From assembly GCA_963693365.1 (NCBI GenBank), contig CAVNZM010000009.1, positions 3,782,001-3,846,000 on the forward strand: a stretch of DNA of 64,000 bases. The letters are read 5' to 3'. The notes under the pieces were generated by a model. The model saw only the letters and a program-made list of their open reading frames with translations. It did no database searches and was not told the DNA's origin. Positions 50,347 to 64,000 of this stretch are shown piece by piece. The stretch's first letter is position 1, and each line of letters opens with the position of its first letter. A program made the translations under genes and the position numbers. Source of the DNA: Amoebidium appalachense. Its lineage: Eukaryota > Ichthyosporea.

Positions 50347-51019
50347 GTTGAAGGGTGGGAGGGAATTCGAACCACCAACTCTGTTGAAGGGGGTTGTTGG
50401 GGGTGGGTGGGGGGGAGTGTCATCTACACATGGATAACGGCAAGAACTTAGAAGTTGAGTTACACATAGGTTTATTAGTTTGTTGTTGTTCGTTTCCTTT
50501 TCCCGTTTCCTTTCTTTCTTTCTCGTTTCCGTGTGAACAGACATTGTTGATCTGTGTACACACCGGGCCAGGTGCACCGGGCCACCTGGCCCATGTACGT
50601 GTATTGTTGTTTGCGTCTTTTACCTCTCTCCAATACTAAATTTACATGGTGCGTACGTGTCCGATAGTTGTCTAATCAGAAATCTCGTTTAATTTCCCCA
50701 AATATAGCCTGAAACGTACATTCCTCCTTTATTCCTCTCGGTTCTTTTCCCATTCCATTCCTTTCTATCCTCATTCCTTTTCCTTCTTTTCCCACGACGT
50801 AGAATTGCTCTATGTTCCCCAGCTATTAGGAATACTTATATATAGACGTGTTTATATTAGGAACATGTATCGTTGAAATATATGATGTGAACTAATAGAT
50901 ATATAAATGGTTTCATTTATTTAGCTTTGGTAAATGTTTCCGTGCTTTTATTAGATGATTATTTTTATCTTCTATGTGTCGACAGGTATTTCGATTTATT
51001 TGCCCTCATAGTTTTTGTT
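47747..51019. other. G-run-rich DNA, no supportable gene
   Basis: Plus-strand G-runs of 20-40 nt recur (47895, 48010, 48295, 48525, 48715, 48905, 50165, 50310), with C-runs at 49377, 49530 and 49745. No frame with a recognisable domain or good splice borders is seen. In the genes at 56-64 kb such runs are C-rich on the sense strand, so this part could be introns of a leftward gene. No exon is identified. Confidence 0.4.
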
Positions 51020-51090
51020 CATTTGATTGGCTTAGCCTACATACACATCTCTGCGTATAAAAAGGACTTCATCTCGAATTAAATATCAAG
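51020..51090 (+). promoter_or_regulatory. promoter-like CCAAT plus TATA element
   Basis: GATTGGCTTAGCC at about 51026 is followed by GTATAAAAAGG at about 51056. No ATG-led coding exon follows that I can support. Confidence 0.35.
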
Positions 51091-51229
51091 CAGTTGAAAG
51101 CAGTTCAAACCGTCTCAGAAACCGTTCCACCCCTCCGGTTGTCTTTTCCTGTGTGTCCGTGTGTTGTGTATATCATAACACCCATTTGTGCACTCTGCTT
51201 CTCCGTTGCGACCCACACAAAACAACAGG

Positions 51230-53560
<2,331 letters not shown>

Positions 53561-54460
53561 ACCCCGTGACAGTCACCACCGGACATGAACAAGCATGCAT
53601 ATGCATAGGAGTATTGGTATTCGTATCACTGACTGAAGGCTTTTTCCCCATGGCCACGTGGCACCATGACCTATTTATTAAATAGGTCAATTGCAACTTC
53701 CTGTCAGTGACGCTTGCATGGGGTTTGCAACACTTTTGAAGTGCATGCGCATGTGTCCCCGGACTGTCACAGGGTTTACACATCCCCAGACACTCGAGCT
53801 CGGAAGGCTTCCGGATGCCCGGAGCCGCCGGAGCGTCCGAGAGCAGTCGACTCTCCGGAGGAACTTACACGGCAGCCCACGGCACTTTCAAATCCCCACA
53901 AACCCACGCCTGTTTATTTTTTTAAAAATAGCGCACCGTGTCAACTCAGTGGTCACTGGCGAGTGGCGAATCAACGGTCACGTGGCAGAACGTGATGGGC
54001 TGTAATTACACGCCTTATACGGTGCATGCCTGTGCTGGTCCACCAAATTGTTTACATAAATAGTAAGGAGGTCTACTGGTGCACCTATAATTAGTACCGC
54101 TTAGGACATGTGGGGTGCCCCATTTTGGAGCTCCACCCGTGACATATGCATGTACAACCGTATCGATGGTCCAGATCATCGTGTCAGTCGACGTCGGCGA
54201 ATCATGATGCAGACAAGTTCTGAGGTACTGACTCAGTAATGTGTAATAGATCACGTATCTTAGTTTAGCCACCGCTCGAAACAAGAGACTTGCCGCAGCG
54301 TGCGTGTATGTATTTTTGTCATGAAAATACAACATACTGGCATATGAAAGACTCTGTATCTCTCTGTGCAGCTGTTTTGAACGACCCTTGTACATGCACG
54401 TACATGCGAAGCTGCAGCCCGGCGTCACCAGGTGCTGAGCTTGGCCGAATAATCCCCCCT

Positions 54461-54506
<46 letters not shown>

Positions 54507-56115
54507 GGCCTCCCCCGTGTACACTTTGTAAAATATAAACACATAAACTTTGTAAATAGATAGTATAATGCACAGGGCTTTTTTCTTAGTTTATGAACCA
54601 CTTTACCGTAGAAGACAAAAAAAATATCCGGTGTCAGAGTGTGGGTGACAGAGAGACTGAAAGTTTAGCCCGGGTCTGGGGTGAACGCCAATAAACTGTG
54701 CCAATCAGAGGCTCTTTGGTTAGTCGGTCTGATGATTGGTACTTTTTATCCCCCTGCATACCAAAACTTGCAAGGTGTCATAAATTTATGATAAGTGTGA
54801 CGGTTACCTGTAACTAAAAATCGTATAGCTGTATACTATAACTATATCACATATATGATGTTGCATATTTAGAGGCTGCTTTTGATTCCAACCACGGCAC
54901 GTTTTTGGACGTTGAAAACACAAAACAGCGGCTCCGTAGAAGGTTTTGTTGAGAATTGCTTACTGCTAAACCATTCGTTCCAAGTCACACGTTTATTTTA
55001 ACAAATACCAAACAAGAATAAGAATGATCTGTGATTGGTAGACTTGCGTGTTTGGCTAATTGATTGGCCTCCCTGGAAAAGGCGGCAATCAATCAAAACA
55101 TTCTTCGGAAGGTGATTCCTCGATTATATGCTACCTCCTTATTAGCAGTGATAACTTCAAGTAAGTTGGCAAAAACTTGTAACAGAGACATACAAAAATA
55201 CCAGCAGCTTAGACCCAAATGCATCAAGAAAAAAACCAATTACATGTACGAGGACAAAACTTAAGCTCTCCACAATAATAAATACTATTTTGGTCATCCA
55301 TAATTCAAGATGCATCGCCTGGTGGATAATGTTTATACTATCGAGGATACCATTTTCGATTTTGTTCCTTTTGTCGCGGTGCGTTCCACAAAAAGCATCG
55401 TTCCCTCTGCTATCGAAACCCACATGCAGAGAATATACACGGGGGCCCACTTACTACTATAATAATGACATATCGCCCCAGTGTCTTGTATTATCTACTA
55501 TAGTGTGCACTATTATTTCATACTCAGGTTGCATACATACATGCACGTGCATTTTTCCTTCCAACACCGCCGTAACTGTTTACGTAGTGCATACGAGAAC
55601 TGGTGTTATGTCACATAGATAAACACGCACACCTGACAGTGACATGGTTTCACGTTTTTAGCCACGATTTATTGTTTTTTTACACCAAGTCGTTCGGTAA
55701 AACCTCGTGGTTTACTCCTTACCTATTGAGCCACGACTGCTTTTAGTAGCAGAAAAGCATTCCCAGCTACTCAGCGCGTGGGCTTTTGTTTACATGGTTT
55801 TGTTCGAAAAGTTTCTCAAAGGCTGAACATCGATATTTTTCATCTTCGCTGCCCGAGGTTTATAGATGCCATTTTTTGGGCAGACGGATCCTACTGCGTA
55901 AGATCCCGTAAAAATAATTGCTCTTTCACAACCCCGCTGGCACAATCGGATCACCTGAAGTGATGAACATCTGCAAAGTTCTCTTCTAGCGCGTAGAGAA
56001 CACCAGCGAACCTTCGATAAGTGTGATCAAGCATAAATATTTCCTGCCGGGCCCCTTTAACGTATCCCCACATCATAAAAACCCAAAGTCCAGTCACCAT
56101 CACCCAAACATTACG
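53561..56115. other. unique sequence without a recognised gene
   Basis: This is ordinary-complexity DNA with one long C-run (54465-54504). CCAAT/ATTGG boxes occur near 54702, 54734, 55034 and 55058. No frame longer than ~175 codons has protein-like composition. The stretch just before 56116 is the upstream region of the next gene (CATAAAAAC near 56075). Confidence 0.4.
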
Positions 56116-57149
56116 ATGATGTGTGTGCAGTCCGTAACCCCCGCACCATTGGGCACCAACAGCCTCAACCTCAACCTAGAAGACTGTATGGACTTGCAGC
56201 AATTCGAGCAGCTATGCAACCAACTCATTAGCCAGCCCGGAGATGAGGTATGCTAAAAGCACATAAAACATGAATCCATCCCCCCCCCCCCCTCCCCCCC
56301 CCTTAACACCACCACCACCACTCCCGCCATTTCCATCACCTCTCCTCCAACCATTATTTTCCTCTCCTACTCGTTTCAATCTTTTTCTTCCCTAATCCCC
56401 CCGCCCCTCCTCCCTCACATACACATACACCCCTCCCTTACCACCACCACCATCGCCATCACCACCATCAGCTCAACTGCTACCCACTCTCTTCCCAACT
56501 CCGATTTTAGTATTATACAAACCCTTGTAGGAGTCCCGTGTGTTCTTTCATCTTCCAGCTTGCATACGAAACCAATCCCAAGAATTGATAACCATATACA
56601 ATTATAGTATCAATTGCTTCCGTAACTTACATAGTCACTTTTCTCCATCTTGCAGCTCGAAGAAACCTTGGAAGAAGGAGGGGATCCCACCCCAACCCCC
56701 TCCCTCTCTACCGGCGCTTCAACATGCAACGGCAGCCCCCCCTACTCCCCCACCGACCCTTGCCCGTGCTGCTACCCAGCCACCCCCGTTCCTATTCGGG
56801 CCACATCCGCCCACGGCCCAATTTACGGCGGGGGTTCTTGCGGCTCCTTCTGCAGCCATCCAGCATGTTCGGGGGGGTCTTATGCACAGCCGACGTTTTT
56901 CCCTCCCGAACCTGTTTGCCCTTATCCAGGCTGCACTTACAACCACGCAGAAGGCCCCTCTCCATACTCCATGGGTCATCACATCCCCGCCCATCCCTTC
57001 AGCGCACATGCCGCAGCTCATCCTTTCAGCTACCACATGGGGAGCCAAGCAGGACATGGGTACCACGCCCATCCCGATGTTAGATCCTCAAGTGCGTACC
57101 CATGGGCCGGACCTGTAGCTCGACGCCATTCACTTCCAGGTGTGCATAT

Positions 57150-57198
<49 letters not shown>

Positions 57199-57959
57199 TC
57201 CCCCCGCCCTGTACCCGTTCCCCCTTGCGCAGAGTACATGTGTGTGCTCTGAGAGCATTTGATATTGTGTTGTCCGTCATGAACGTGTACTTAGTACTCT
57301 GTAATGCGATCTAACCCCCCCCCCTCCCTCCGTCCCCTTCCAACCATCCGTGCAGGAGGTTTGGGATGGGGGGAGGGGCAAGGAAGGGGGGGGGGGGGGG
57401 GGGGGAGGGGGGGATAGAGGGAGGGAAACTTGAGGGGGGGATTTAAACATGATCGCTTTGTCGATACAGTCCGTGTCTATTCGTGCTTCATTGCCAGCAC
57501 GTTTACACATCAGACCGTTATAACCCCCCCTCCCCCCCCCCCCCCCCCCCAAAAAAAAAAAAAAAAAAAAAAAAGATAGAAAGAAAGACAATCACTTACC
57601 CCAATATTTTCACAGTGGGCATGTCAGCAGCTCAAATGTCATCGCTCTCCGTATCCAAAGTCCCATCGATCCCCACCGGACCAATTTACGGCCCAAGTCT
57701 CTCCTCGGTGCTCGGAAACGCAGTGATGGCAACGGCCGGGAAGAGCGCAAATTCGGGAGGTATCATGAAGCCCGGCCACAAATCTACACACTACATGTGT
57801 GGAAGTTGTTTTCAGGTAGGCCATAACAGGCGCACCTGCCCGAATATTCCTTGCACCCCCTCGAAAATGAAGGGGGAAAAAAACAATAGGGTGATGCGTA
57901 GGCAGAGCAGCAGTAGCGTCGACATGATCTCTGGCCAATCGGATTCGAAGGATAATTAG
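56116..57959 (+). CDS. host zinc-knuckle protein, three exons
   Basis: The exons are 56116-56247, 56656-57139 and 57616-57959, with GT-AG introns and compatible phases, giving about 319 aa. Exon 1 starts MMCVQSVTPAPLG, with an acidic helix (LEDCMDLQQFEQLCNQL). Exon 2 is Pro/Ser/His/Cys-rich and disordered. Exon 3 has a CCHC knuckle, CGSCFQVGHNRRTC (C-x2-C-x4-H-x4-C), which is usual in RNA-binding proteins, and ends in a Ser-rich tail. A role in RNA binding is inferred from the knuckle alone. Both introns are pyrimidine-rich; the second has a ~44-nt C-run right after the donor site. AATAAA lies at 58123. Confidence 0.78.
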
Positions 57960-58122
57960 ATATGGGCGAAGGCGGAGCTCGTCGATTCCCCCTAGATTCC
58001 TTGGGTGGGTTGGAATGCAAAAGACCCCCCCCCTCTCTCTCCAATTTACGTCATCAGGAAGAGGTAAATGGGTGTGAGTTTTTTGTGTGTAAAATCATGT
58101 TGTTGCGGTGTTCATGTTGTGG

Positions 58123-58128
58123 AATAAA
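58123..58128 (+). terminator. poly(A) signal of the zinc-knuckle gene
   Basis: AATAAA lies 164 bp after the stop codon at 57959. Confidence 0.55.
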
Positions 58129-58149
58129 GCGTAATGTTCAACTTTTGAC

Positions 58150-58420
58150 CCTTCGTAAAGCCACATCGGTTGCCCCATAGAACCTCGGTTGCATCCTCAT
58201 TAACCGTATTCCCACACGTACGCTAGATTCTGTTCATGCTCTTTGCCTCTATGCCAAAGCTAGTAATCGCTGTTGGTCGGTATTGGCGGGCCAGCTGTTA
58301 CCAGCTATTTGGAAAGTTTATGTCTAATTTGAAAAAGAGGGGGTTTTTTTGCTCAACTGTTGCCATGTGGCAAGAGTTAAAATGCACACGTTCTGTGGGC
58401 GTTGTAATAGGGATACGTCT

Positions 58421-58487
<67 letters not shown>

Positions 58488-59652
58488 AAGCAGTGATGCC
58501 GTGGCAATACAAATTTTGTGTATGCTCTTTTTTTCATAGTATGTGATATATTTAACGTTTTGTACAGCGTGCATGGGTATATCTAAGACTATTCGTCTAT
58601 GCCAAGATATCTAACACATAATAACCAGATAGATATTTTTATTTACAACCCTTTTTGGTACATAATTCCAAGCCTAGAAATTCTTACTCCAGCTGGAGCA
58701 CGCAGGCAGCAACACACAAAGTCTTAGTATACCAGGAACACTTACTGAAGTTTCCATTATATTGTTGTTGTTTTTAGGCTATCCCGACCCGTGGCCTCAT
58801 GTTGTAGTATTAGCCATAGAAAACGAGATATGTTGCGCAAGGGCAGCTTACTTTTATGCATGTACATGGACTCAAGAATCAGTGCTAGCTTTAGGTTTTT
58901 AGGTTTTCCTAGCAGCAAACTAAGGCAGTTTCCTACTTGCAAATTAATGCAAAACGTATAAGCCGCCGTGACGCTGGCTGGCAAGGCAAAAAGACACGTT
59001 GACCCTGGTTGAAATAAAACACAAACAGAAAACAACTTTCCTATCCGAGATATGTTTTGGTTTCGTCAGCGGGCTTTGCCAGGTAATTGAAATGTTGCCC
59101 ATTATGACAAATCCCCCCCCCCCTCCCCCCCCCCCCCCCCCCCTCCCCCTCTCCCCGCGGATTATCTTAGTCCGTAACATAGTATGGGCCGTTATCGTCT
59201 GTCTCTCCCTCTGCCCTGGCCGCTACCTCCGTCGCTTCCTCCCTCTCTGTCTTCCTCCCTCCGTCCTTCACTATGTTGCATTTAGCCCCCTCCCCCCCCC
59301 CCCTCCCCCCCCCCCCCCCCCCCCCCCGCTCTTCTGAATTGTTCAATCCAGATGGCATAAGCTCGCGGTTGGTTATGAGCTTGCCGTATGACTTGCTTTA
59401 GTATGCATGAGATGCCCCTACCCTTTCATTGCATCTTACCCTGGATTGCCGGCACAAGTGTGGTTAGATTTTAAAGGGTTTCTTCTAAACCGATTTATAG
59501 GCACTTCCAGGCCAGGCCAAAATGCTCTTTGATGCATATCTGGCCAATCAGGAAGTGTGACTCTTTTTGGGTAGGGCCTGACCTGGATCCCTAAAGAAAC
59601 TCCCCATAAACCGGGCTCGCACTAACCATACCATACATGGCTATATTTGCAG
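58150..59652. other. spacer or intron before the GH3 exons
   Basis: Contains (CA)32 at 58422-58483 and C-runs at 59113 and 59287-59327. I find no exon with the GH3 N-terminal barrel here. Confidence 0.45.
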
Positions 59653-59801
59653 TGTTTGCATTGGAGGCCGGTACGGACCTTGAGGATGCATCCTTTGCAG
59701 CCAATGTGTTTGCCAAGTTGGGGGATGCTGTGCGTCAGGGGATGGTCAAGGAAAAACTCGTCGATACTGCACTTACGTAAGCAACAACCTTCCCCCCCCC
59801 C

Positions 59802-59832
<31 letters not shown>

Positions 59833-60101
59833 ACATCCTCCCCCCTTCCCCCTCCCCCCCACATCCCCCCTCCAGTACTCTTTATAGGCACCCCCTGAGG
59901 CTGGGCTTTGGTTATCATCCATATTCTTTATGCGTGCTTTGCACTCTGCATTGTACACCCACACACACGGACACACATACACATGCACGAACACTCTCCC
60001 CCCGCTTAAATTGTTTGATATTGGGTTTCTCATTTTTGTGACGTTTTTGTTGTTGCTTTTTGTTGTCTCCTCCATATTTCCAACCCTCTAGCGCATACAT
60101 C

Positions 60102-60136
<35 letters not shown>

Positions 60137-61020
60137 CCCCACGATCCCCCTCCCCCCGGCCCCCCATACTCTTTTATGTGTGCTGTGCAATCTTCATTGT
60201 GTTGTTCGTTTTTACTATGTGCTTTACACTATGTAATTCGGCCTCAACCCCTTGCCCCCAATATGTTTAGTGTGCACTCTGCATTATGTTTTCTGTTGTG
60301 AATGTGTACTGCATACTCTATAACTCATCCCCCTCCCCCTCCCCCCCCCCTCCCCCCCCCCCCCCCCCCCCCCCGGGCCCCCCTCCTCCCTCTCTCTCCT
60401 TCCCCCACGTCTCCTTTACTTGCCTTCCGCACTCGTTCTACTCTCCTCCGGTTAGAGTCCCGGCAAGGTCGGGCTGTTTTTTTTTTAAAAAAAATTCTGA
60501 ATGATTCTATGTTTGCTTACACGGGTTTCATTTGTTTGTAAATACTCACAGGTGGTTATAAGATTTGTTTTTTGAACTGCTGCTCCATGAACGCCCCTGC
60601 TCTTTACAGGCCAGGCTGGGTTGACTCACCTATTGCCCTTGAAAAATGGAGATTGTGCTGGGAATCATGAACGAAAGGTTAAAAGAGTCCAAAGACAAGC
60701 TTTTATGGCTCTGTTTAAGTGTTTTCTACCTGCAAAATTGTTGTGGTTTCTGCTCTTTTTTCCCGTGAGTGCGGAGTTTTGGTTCCTATGCTAATGACTT
60801 TTATTAGTTTTTAATGCATATATCCCCCCCCCCCCCCCCCCCCCCAGAATGGATCTCTGCTTATTATGCATACTCTTTGTGTATGGCTTGCCTTCTGCAT
60901 CGTGTTATCCGTTTGTTCTTCTGTACTTCGTACTTTTTGACGCATTCAAACCCCCCCCCCCAGAAAACGCACATACACAGTGCACACATTCACACAAGCA
61001 CACACACAAACCTAAACACA

Positions 61021-61060
<40 letters not shown>

Positions 61061-62176
61061 ACACACACCTGCCCCCCTTCCCCTCCCCTCCCCCCCACCC
61101 CCCCTCCCCCCCCTCACACACACATCTCTTTGCACCAATTATAGGCGCCTCTTCCGTGCCCGTCTCCGTCTCGGTGAATTCGACCCACCCGAATACAACC
61201 CCTACACTCAACTGAATATGTCGGTGGTCGATTCGGCTGAGCATAAAGCGCTTGCTTTAAGAACCGCCCTACAAGCACAGACCCTACTCATCAACAGAGA
61301 TAATACACTACCGTTAAAGAAATCGAAACTTGTCGGGAAAACTATTACCTTATTTGGGCCTCTCGGCAACGATCCGAGGTTGATGTTTGGGGACTACCCA
61401 CCTTCTCCATCAACAATTGTAACTCCACTTGAAGGTTTGTATGCCATATTCTATTTTTGGTGACTTGCGACTGTTTCTCTCTCTCTTTCTTCTCTCTCGT
61501 TTCTTTTCCCATCTCTCCATCTCTCCCTCCACTCTCTCTCTCCATTCCTCTCTTCCTCCTGCCTCCCTCCCTCCCTGCCTCCCTCCCTCCCTCCCTCCCT
61601 CTCTCCCTCCCTCCCTCCCTCCCTCCCTCCCTCCCTCCCTTCCTTCCCCTCTCCCTTCTCATTCCATCTCCCCTCCCCGCCATTTCCCTATCCTCGCAAA
61701 CCCTACAAGTACATACACAATCATCCTCTTCCCTCCCCCCACCTCCAACCCCCCACCCTCTCTCTGTCACATACGATTGACCTTCTTCTCTGTAATATGA
61801 TTAATGCTATTCTTTGCATACTAGCCTGTTGAGCGTTAGCTGCAACTACTTGGACTGTGACCTCTAACCTCTAGTTCTTGTGTGTGTGTGTTTGTGTGCA
61901 CATCTGTAGACACATTCCAGTTTACGTGTGTGGCTGGCTTCTATAGCATGTAGTGTGCCATGTAAACCGCCTTCTCTTGCCCCCCCCCCCCCCCCCCCCC
62001 CTCCCCTCCCCTCCCCCCTTCCCCAAACCCCTCCAACCCATAACATTGCCCCCCCTTCCCCCCCCCCCCCTCCCCCCCCCCCCCTCCGCCCCTCAATCCA
62101 TCCCACCCACCCACCCACCCACACAATACTACCCACACACAAACACACACATAAACTGGGACGTGTCTACATATGT

Positions 62177-62214
<38 letters not shown>

Positions 62215-62957
62215 ACACACACACACGTACACACACGTACACACATATCCCCCCCCCCCCCCCCCCCCCCCCATCTTCCCCTCCCCCCCGCCCCCTTCCC
62301 TCCGCAAAAAAAAAAACAAAAAAAAAACACCCCTCCTTACCCCACACAACCCACCCTACAGGACTCAAGAAGATCTTCCCCTCCTCCACCGTCAACTTCG
62401 TTTCCGGGTGTCCTAACGCCTTCTGCCATCCATCCGAATATTCGCAACACCAATCGGAGGTGATAAATGCGGCCAAAAATACCGATGTGGCCGTAGTTGT
62501 GATGGGCCTTACCGAGTTGATCGAGTCTGAGGGGAGGGACAGATGGAATATGACACTGCCTGGTGTGCAGGTGCAGCTGGTCAAGGTGTACTTGTTCCCT
62601 GCCCCCCTCCCCTCTCCCCCCCCCCTCCCCCCCCCCCCTCCCCCCCCCCCCCCCCCCTCCCCCCCCCCCTTTCCCCACCCCCCCCCCCCCCCCTCCCTCC
62701 CCCTGAGAGATGTGGGCATACGTGTCTGTGGGTGATGGTGTTGGTGTGGGTGTGGGTGTGGTTATGTGTGCGAGTGTGTGTGCGTGCGTGCGCGTGTGTG
62801 TGTGTTATGATGCTCTTTGTGTGGAGTGTTCGCTTTTGCATGTCTGCAGTGTGTGAGCTGTCGTGAATACGTTTCAAGTTCCTGCTTTTGAGTGCGGAAC
62901 ACCAAACCTCCTCTGCTCCTTCCCCCATTTTCTCACCCACATAACTGTACACCTAAC

Positions 62958-63019
<62 letters not shown>

Positions 63020-63473
63020 ACGCACTGCATTCGCTCTGTCTCGCTATCTCCCATAACCTCACACACAGGCACACAGACATGCACACACACGTACACGCAG
63101 GAAGGGGTACACTAGTACACTTTACTATGCATTGGATCCCTCTACCTCTCCCTTCCTTGCGCATGCCTCATACAAATAGCTAATCAATTTTAAGATTTTC
63201 AGAGTGTATTTTTTCAGCCATTGTCTTACAGATTTGATGTATCCATTCTATGCAGGATGTTGCGGCAAATTTGCAGCCCGGCATGCCCCTCGTGGTAGTG
63301 TTCATCTCGGCCGGCCCAGTGGAGATATCCGAAATTGTGGACCTGGATAGACTGGGTGCCCTCCTGCACACTGTATATCCCGGGCAGGCTGGTGGTGACG
63401 CAATCGCAATGGTATCAACCCCCCCTCCCCTCCGCTTTCCTTTCCTGCACACACTCGTACACACACACACACA

Positions 63474-63530
<57 letters not shown>

Positions 63531-63763
63531 TCACTCACTCACTCACTCACTCACACTTACACTCATACACACTCACACACATGCCGGCATGTAAGAATGT
63601 GCGCGCGTGCACAAACGTTTCTTGACATACTTGCTGTGTCCCTATATCCACGCTGTCAGACGGCGAAGATTAGATCTCCCCCCCCCCCCCCCCCCCCCCA
63701 TTCCCCTAACACCAAACACGTGCCCGCACAGGCGCGTGCGCGCACGCACACACACACACACAC

Positions 63764-63796
<33 letters not shown>

Positions 63797-63984
63797 TACT
63801 CACACACTCACACACTCCGCCCTCCCCCCCCCCCCCCCCCCCCCCCCTCCCCACCCCCCGCCCCCCCACCACCACATCACCACAATCGTCACTACCTCAC
63901 AAAAAAAAAAAACAGACGATATCCGGTGAGAACAACCCTGCCGGGCGCCTAGCAGTCACCTGGCCCCGTGTAGTCACCGACATA
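59653..63984 (+). CDS. host glycoside hydrolase family 3 (beta-glucosidase/xylosidase-like), partial
   Basis: Exons with matching phases are 59653-59776, 61145-61434, 62362-62585, 63256-63411 and 63916 to the window end. Exon 1 has ALEAGTDLED and AVRQGMVKEKLVDTALT, the end of the GH3 barrel domain. Exon 2 continues RLFRARLRLGEFDPPEY and LLINRDNTLPLKK. Exon 3 has DVAVVVMGLTELIESEGRDR, the alpha/beta sandwich with the usual E-x-E-G-x-D-R pattern. Exon 4 has PLVVVFISAGPVEI and VYPGQAGGDAIA. Exon 5 has NPAGRLAVTWP. The family hydrolyses beta-linked sugars. The N-terminal barrel with the nucleophile Asp is not visible upstream, and the 3' end is cut by the window. Confidence 0.88.
59777..61144 (+). 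other. GH3 intron 1 with C-runs and CA tracts
   Basis: The donor is GTAAGC and the acceptor TTATAG. C-runs of 20-35 nt occur at 59791, 60103, 60350 and 60825, with (CA)n tracts at 59819 and 61030. No other gene is seen. Confidence 0.75.
61435..62361 (+). other. GH3 intron 2, pyrimidine- and CA-rich
   Basis: The donor is GTTTGT and the acceptor CTACAG. Contains CCCT repeats (61560-61640), C-runs (61980-62000, 62250) and (CA)n (62177-62240). Confidence 0.75.
62586..63255 (+). other. GH3 intron 3 with a ~48-nt C-run
   Basis: The donor is GTGTAC and the acceptor ATGCAG. The C-run at about 62958-63005 is followed by CACACA. Confidence 0.75.
63412..63915 (+). other. GH3 intron 4 with CA/CTCA repeats
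   Basis: The donor is GTATCA and the acceptor AAACAG. Holds (CA)n at 63475-63525, (CTCA)n to 63550 and C-runs at 63679 and 63826. Confidence 0.75.
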
Positions 63985-64000
63985 CCGCCCATCACCGACT

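Noticed and set aside
50330-50460. tRNA-like GGTTCGAATTCC on the minus strand
   Set aside because: The T-arm stem does not pair well and no matching A box or acceptor stem is seen.
55778-55963. 61-codon ATG frame before the zinc-knuckle gene
   Set aside because: No domain, no splice evidence and a length expected by chance.

Overview
The window is nuclear DNA of a eukaryote, most likely a single-celled one. Two host genes have GT-AG introns that carry long poly-C runs and (CA)n tracts. The rest is LTR retrotransposons and one large virus-like island. The lineage cannot be fixed from this sequence; a protist such as a unicellular holozoan is only a guess.

Layout. 1-4648: 3' part of a Ty3/gypsy chromovirus whose pol is split by a 926-bp TRIM element (TSD AGAGT). 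4660-6019: decayed Ty1/copia gag-protease remnant. 6020-12728: nearly intact Ty1/copia element with two ~0.9-kb LTRs. 12729-13498: purine-rich filler. 13499-15529 plus 42143-42586: a second, badly eroded copy of the gypsy element whose 3' LTR is split by the island. 15530-41745: the 26.2-kb virus-like island. 41747-42142: a GC-rich palindromic MITE at the island's right edge. 43594-44517: solo copia LTR (TSD CTCTA). 45913-47746: tandem TRIM array of three LTRs and two internal regions (TSD CTTAG). 47747-56100: G-run, C-run and microsatellite DNA with no gene I can support. 56116-57959: three-exon zinc-knuckle gene. 59653-end: C-terminal half of a glycoside hydrolase family 3 gene in five visible exons.

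The island is the main discovery candidate. It is bounded by ~720-bp terminal inverted repeats built from CACGTG repeats, GA tracts and a G-run. It carries about 17 compact, intronless, mostly novel genes on both strands. They include a candidate penton/minor-capsid protein (32574-33932), a type II membrane protein with a bulb-type mannose-lectin domain on a CPxCP stalk (34418-35386), a second membrane-anchored protein just upstream, a highly basic small protein, a long Arg/Glu coiled-coil protein and a beta-propeller-like protein. Most intergenic gaps hold arrays of CCAAT/ATTGG boxes, often with a TATA box, and tight AATAAA signals. I see no polymerase, helicase, packaging ATPase, integrase or transposase. 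It may therefore be a satellite or defective form of a dsDNA virus, a genome segment, or a cargo-type mobile element. One island gene was later broken by a 3.3-kb non-autonomous LTR element with a perfect 5-bp TSD (GAGCG).

The nesting gives a relative order: gypsy copy 2, then the island in its LTR, then the LTR element and MITE in or beside the island. Several apparent frameshifts sit in homopolymers (copia Pro-rich linker, Arg/Glu gene, C7 run at 32329) and may be consensus errors.
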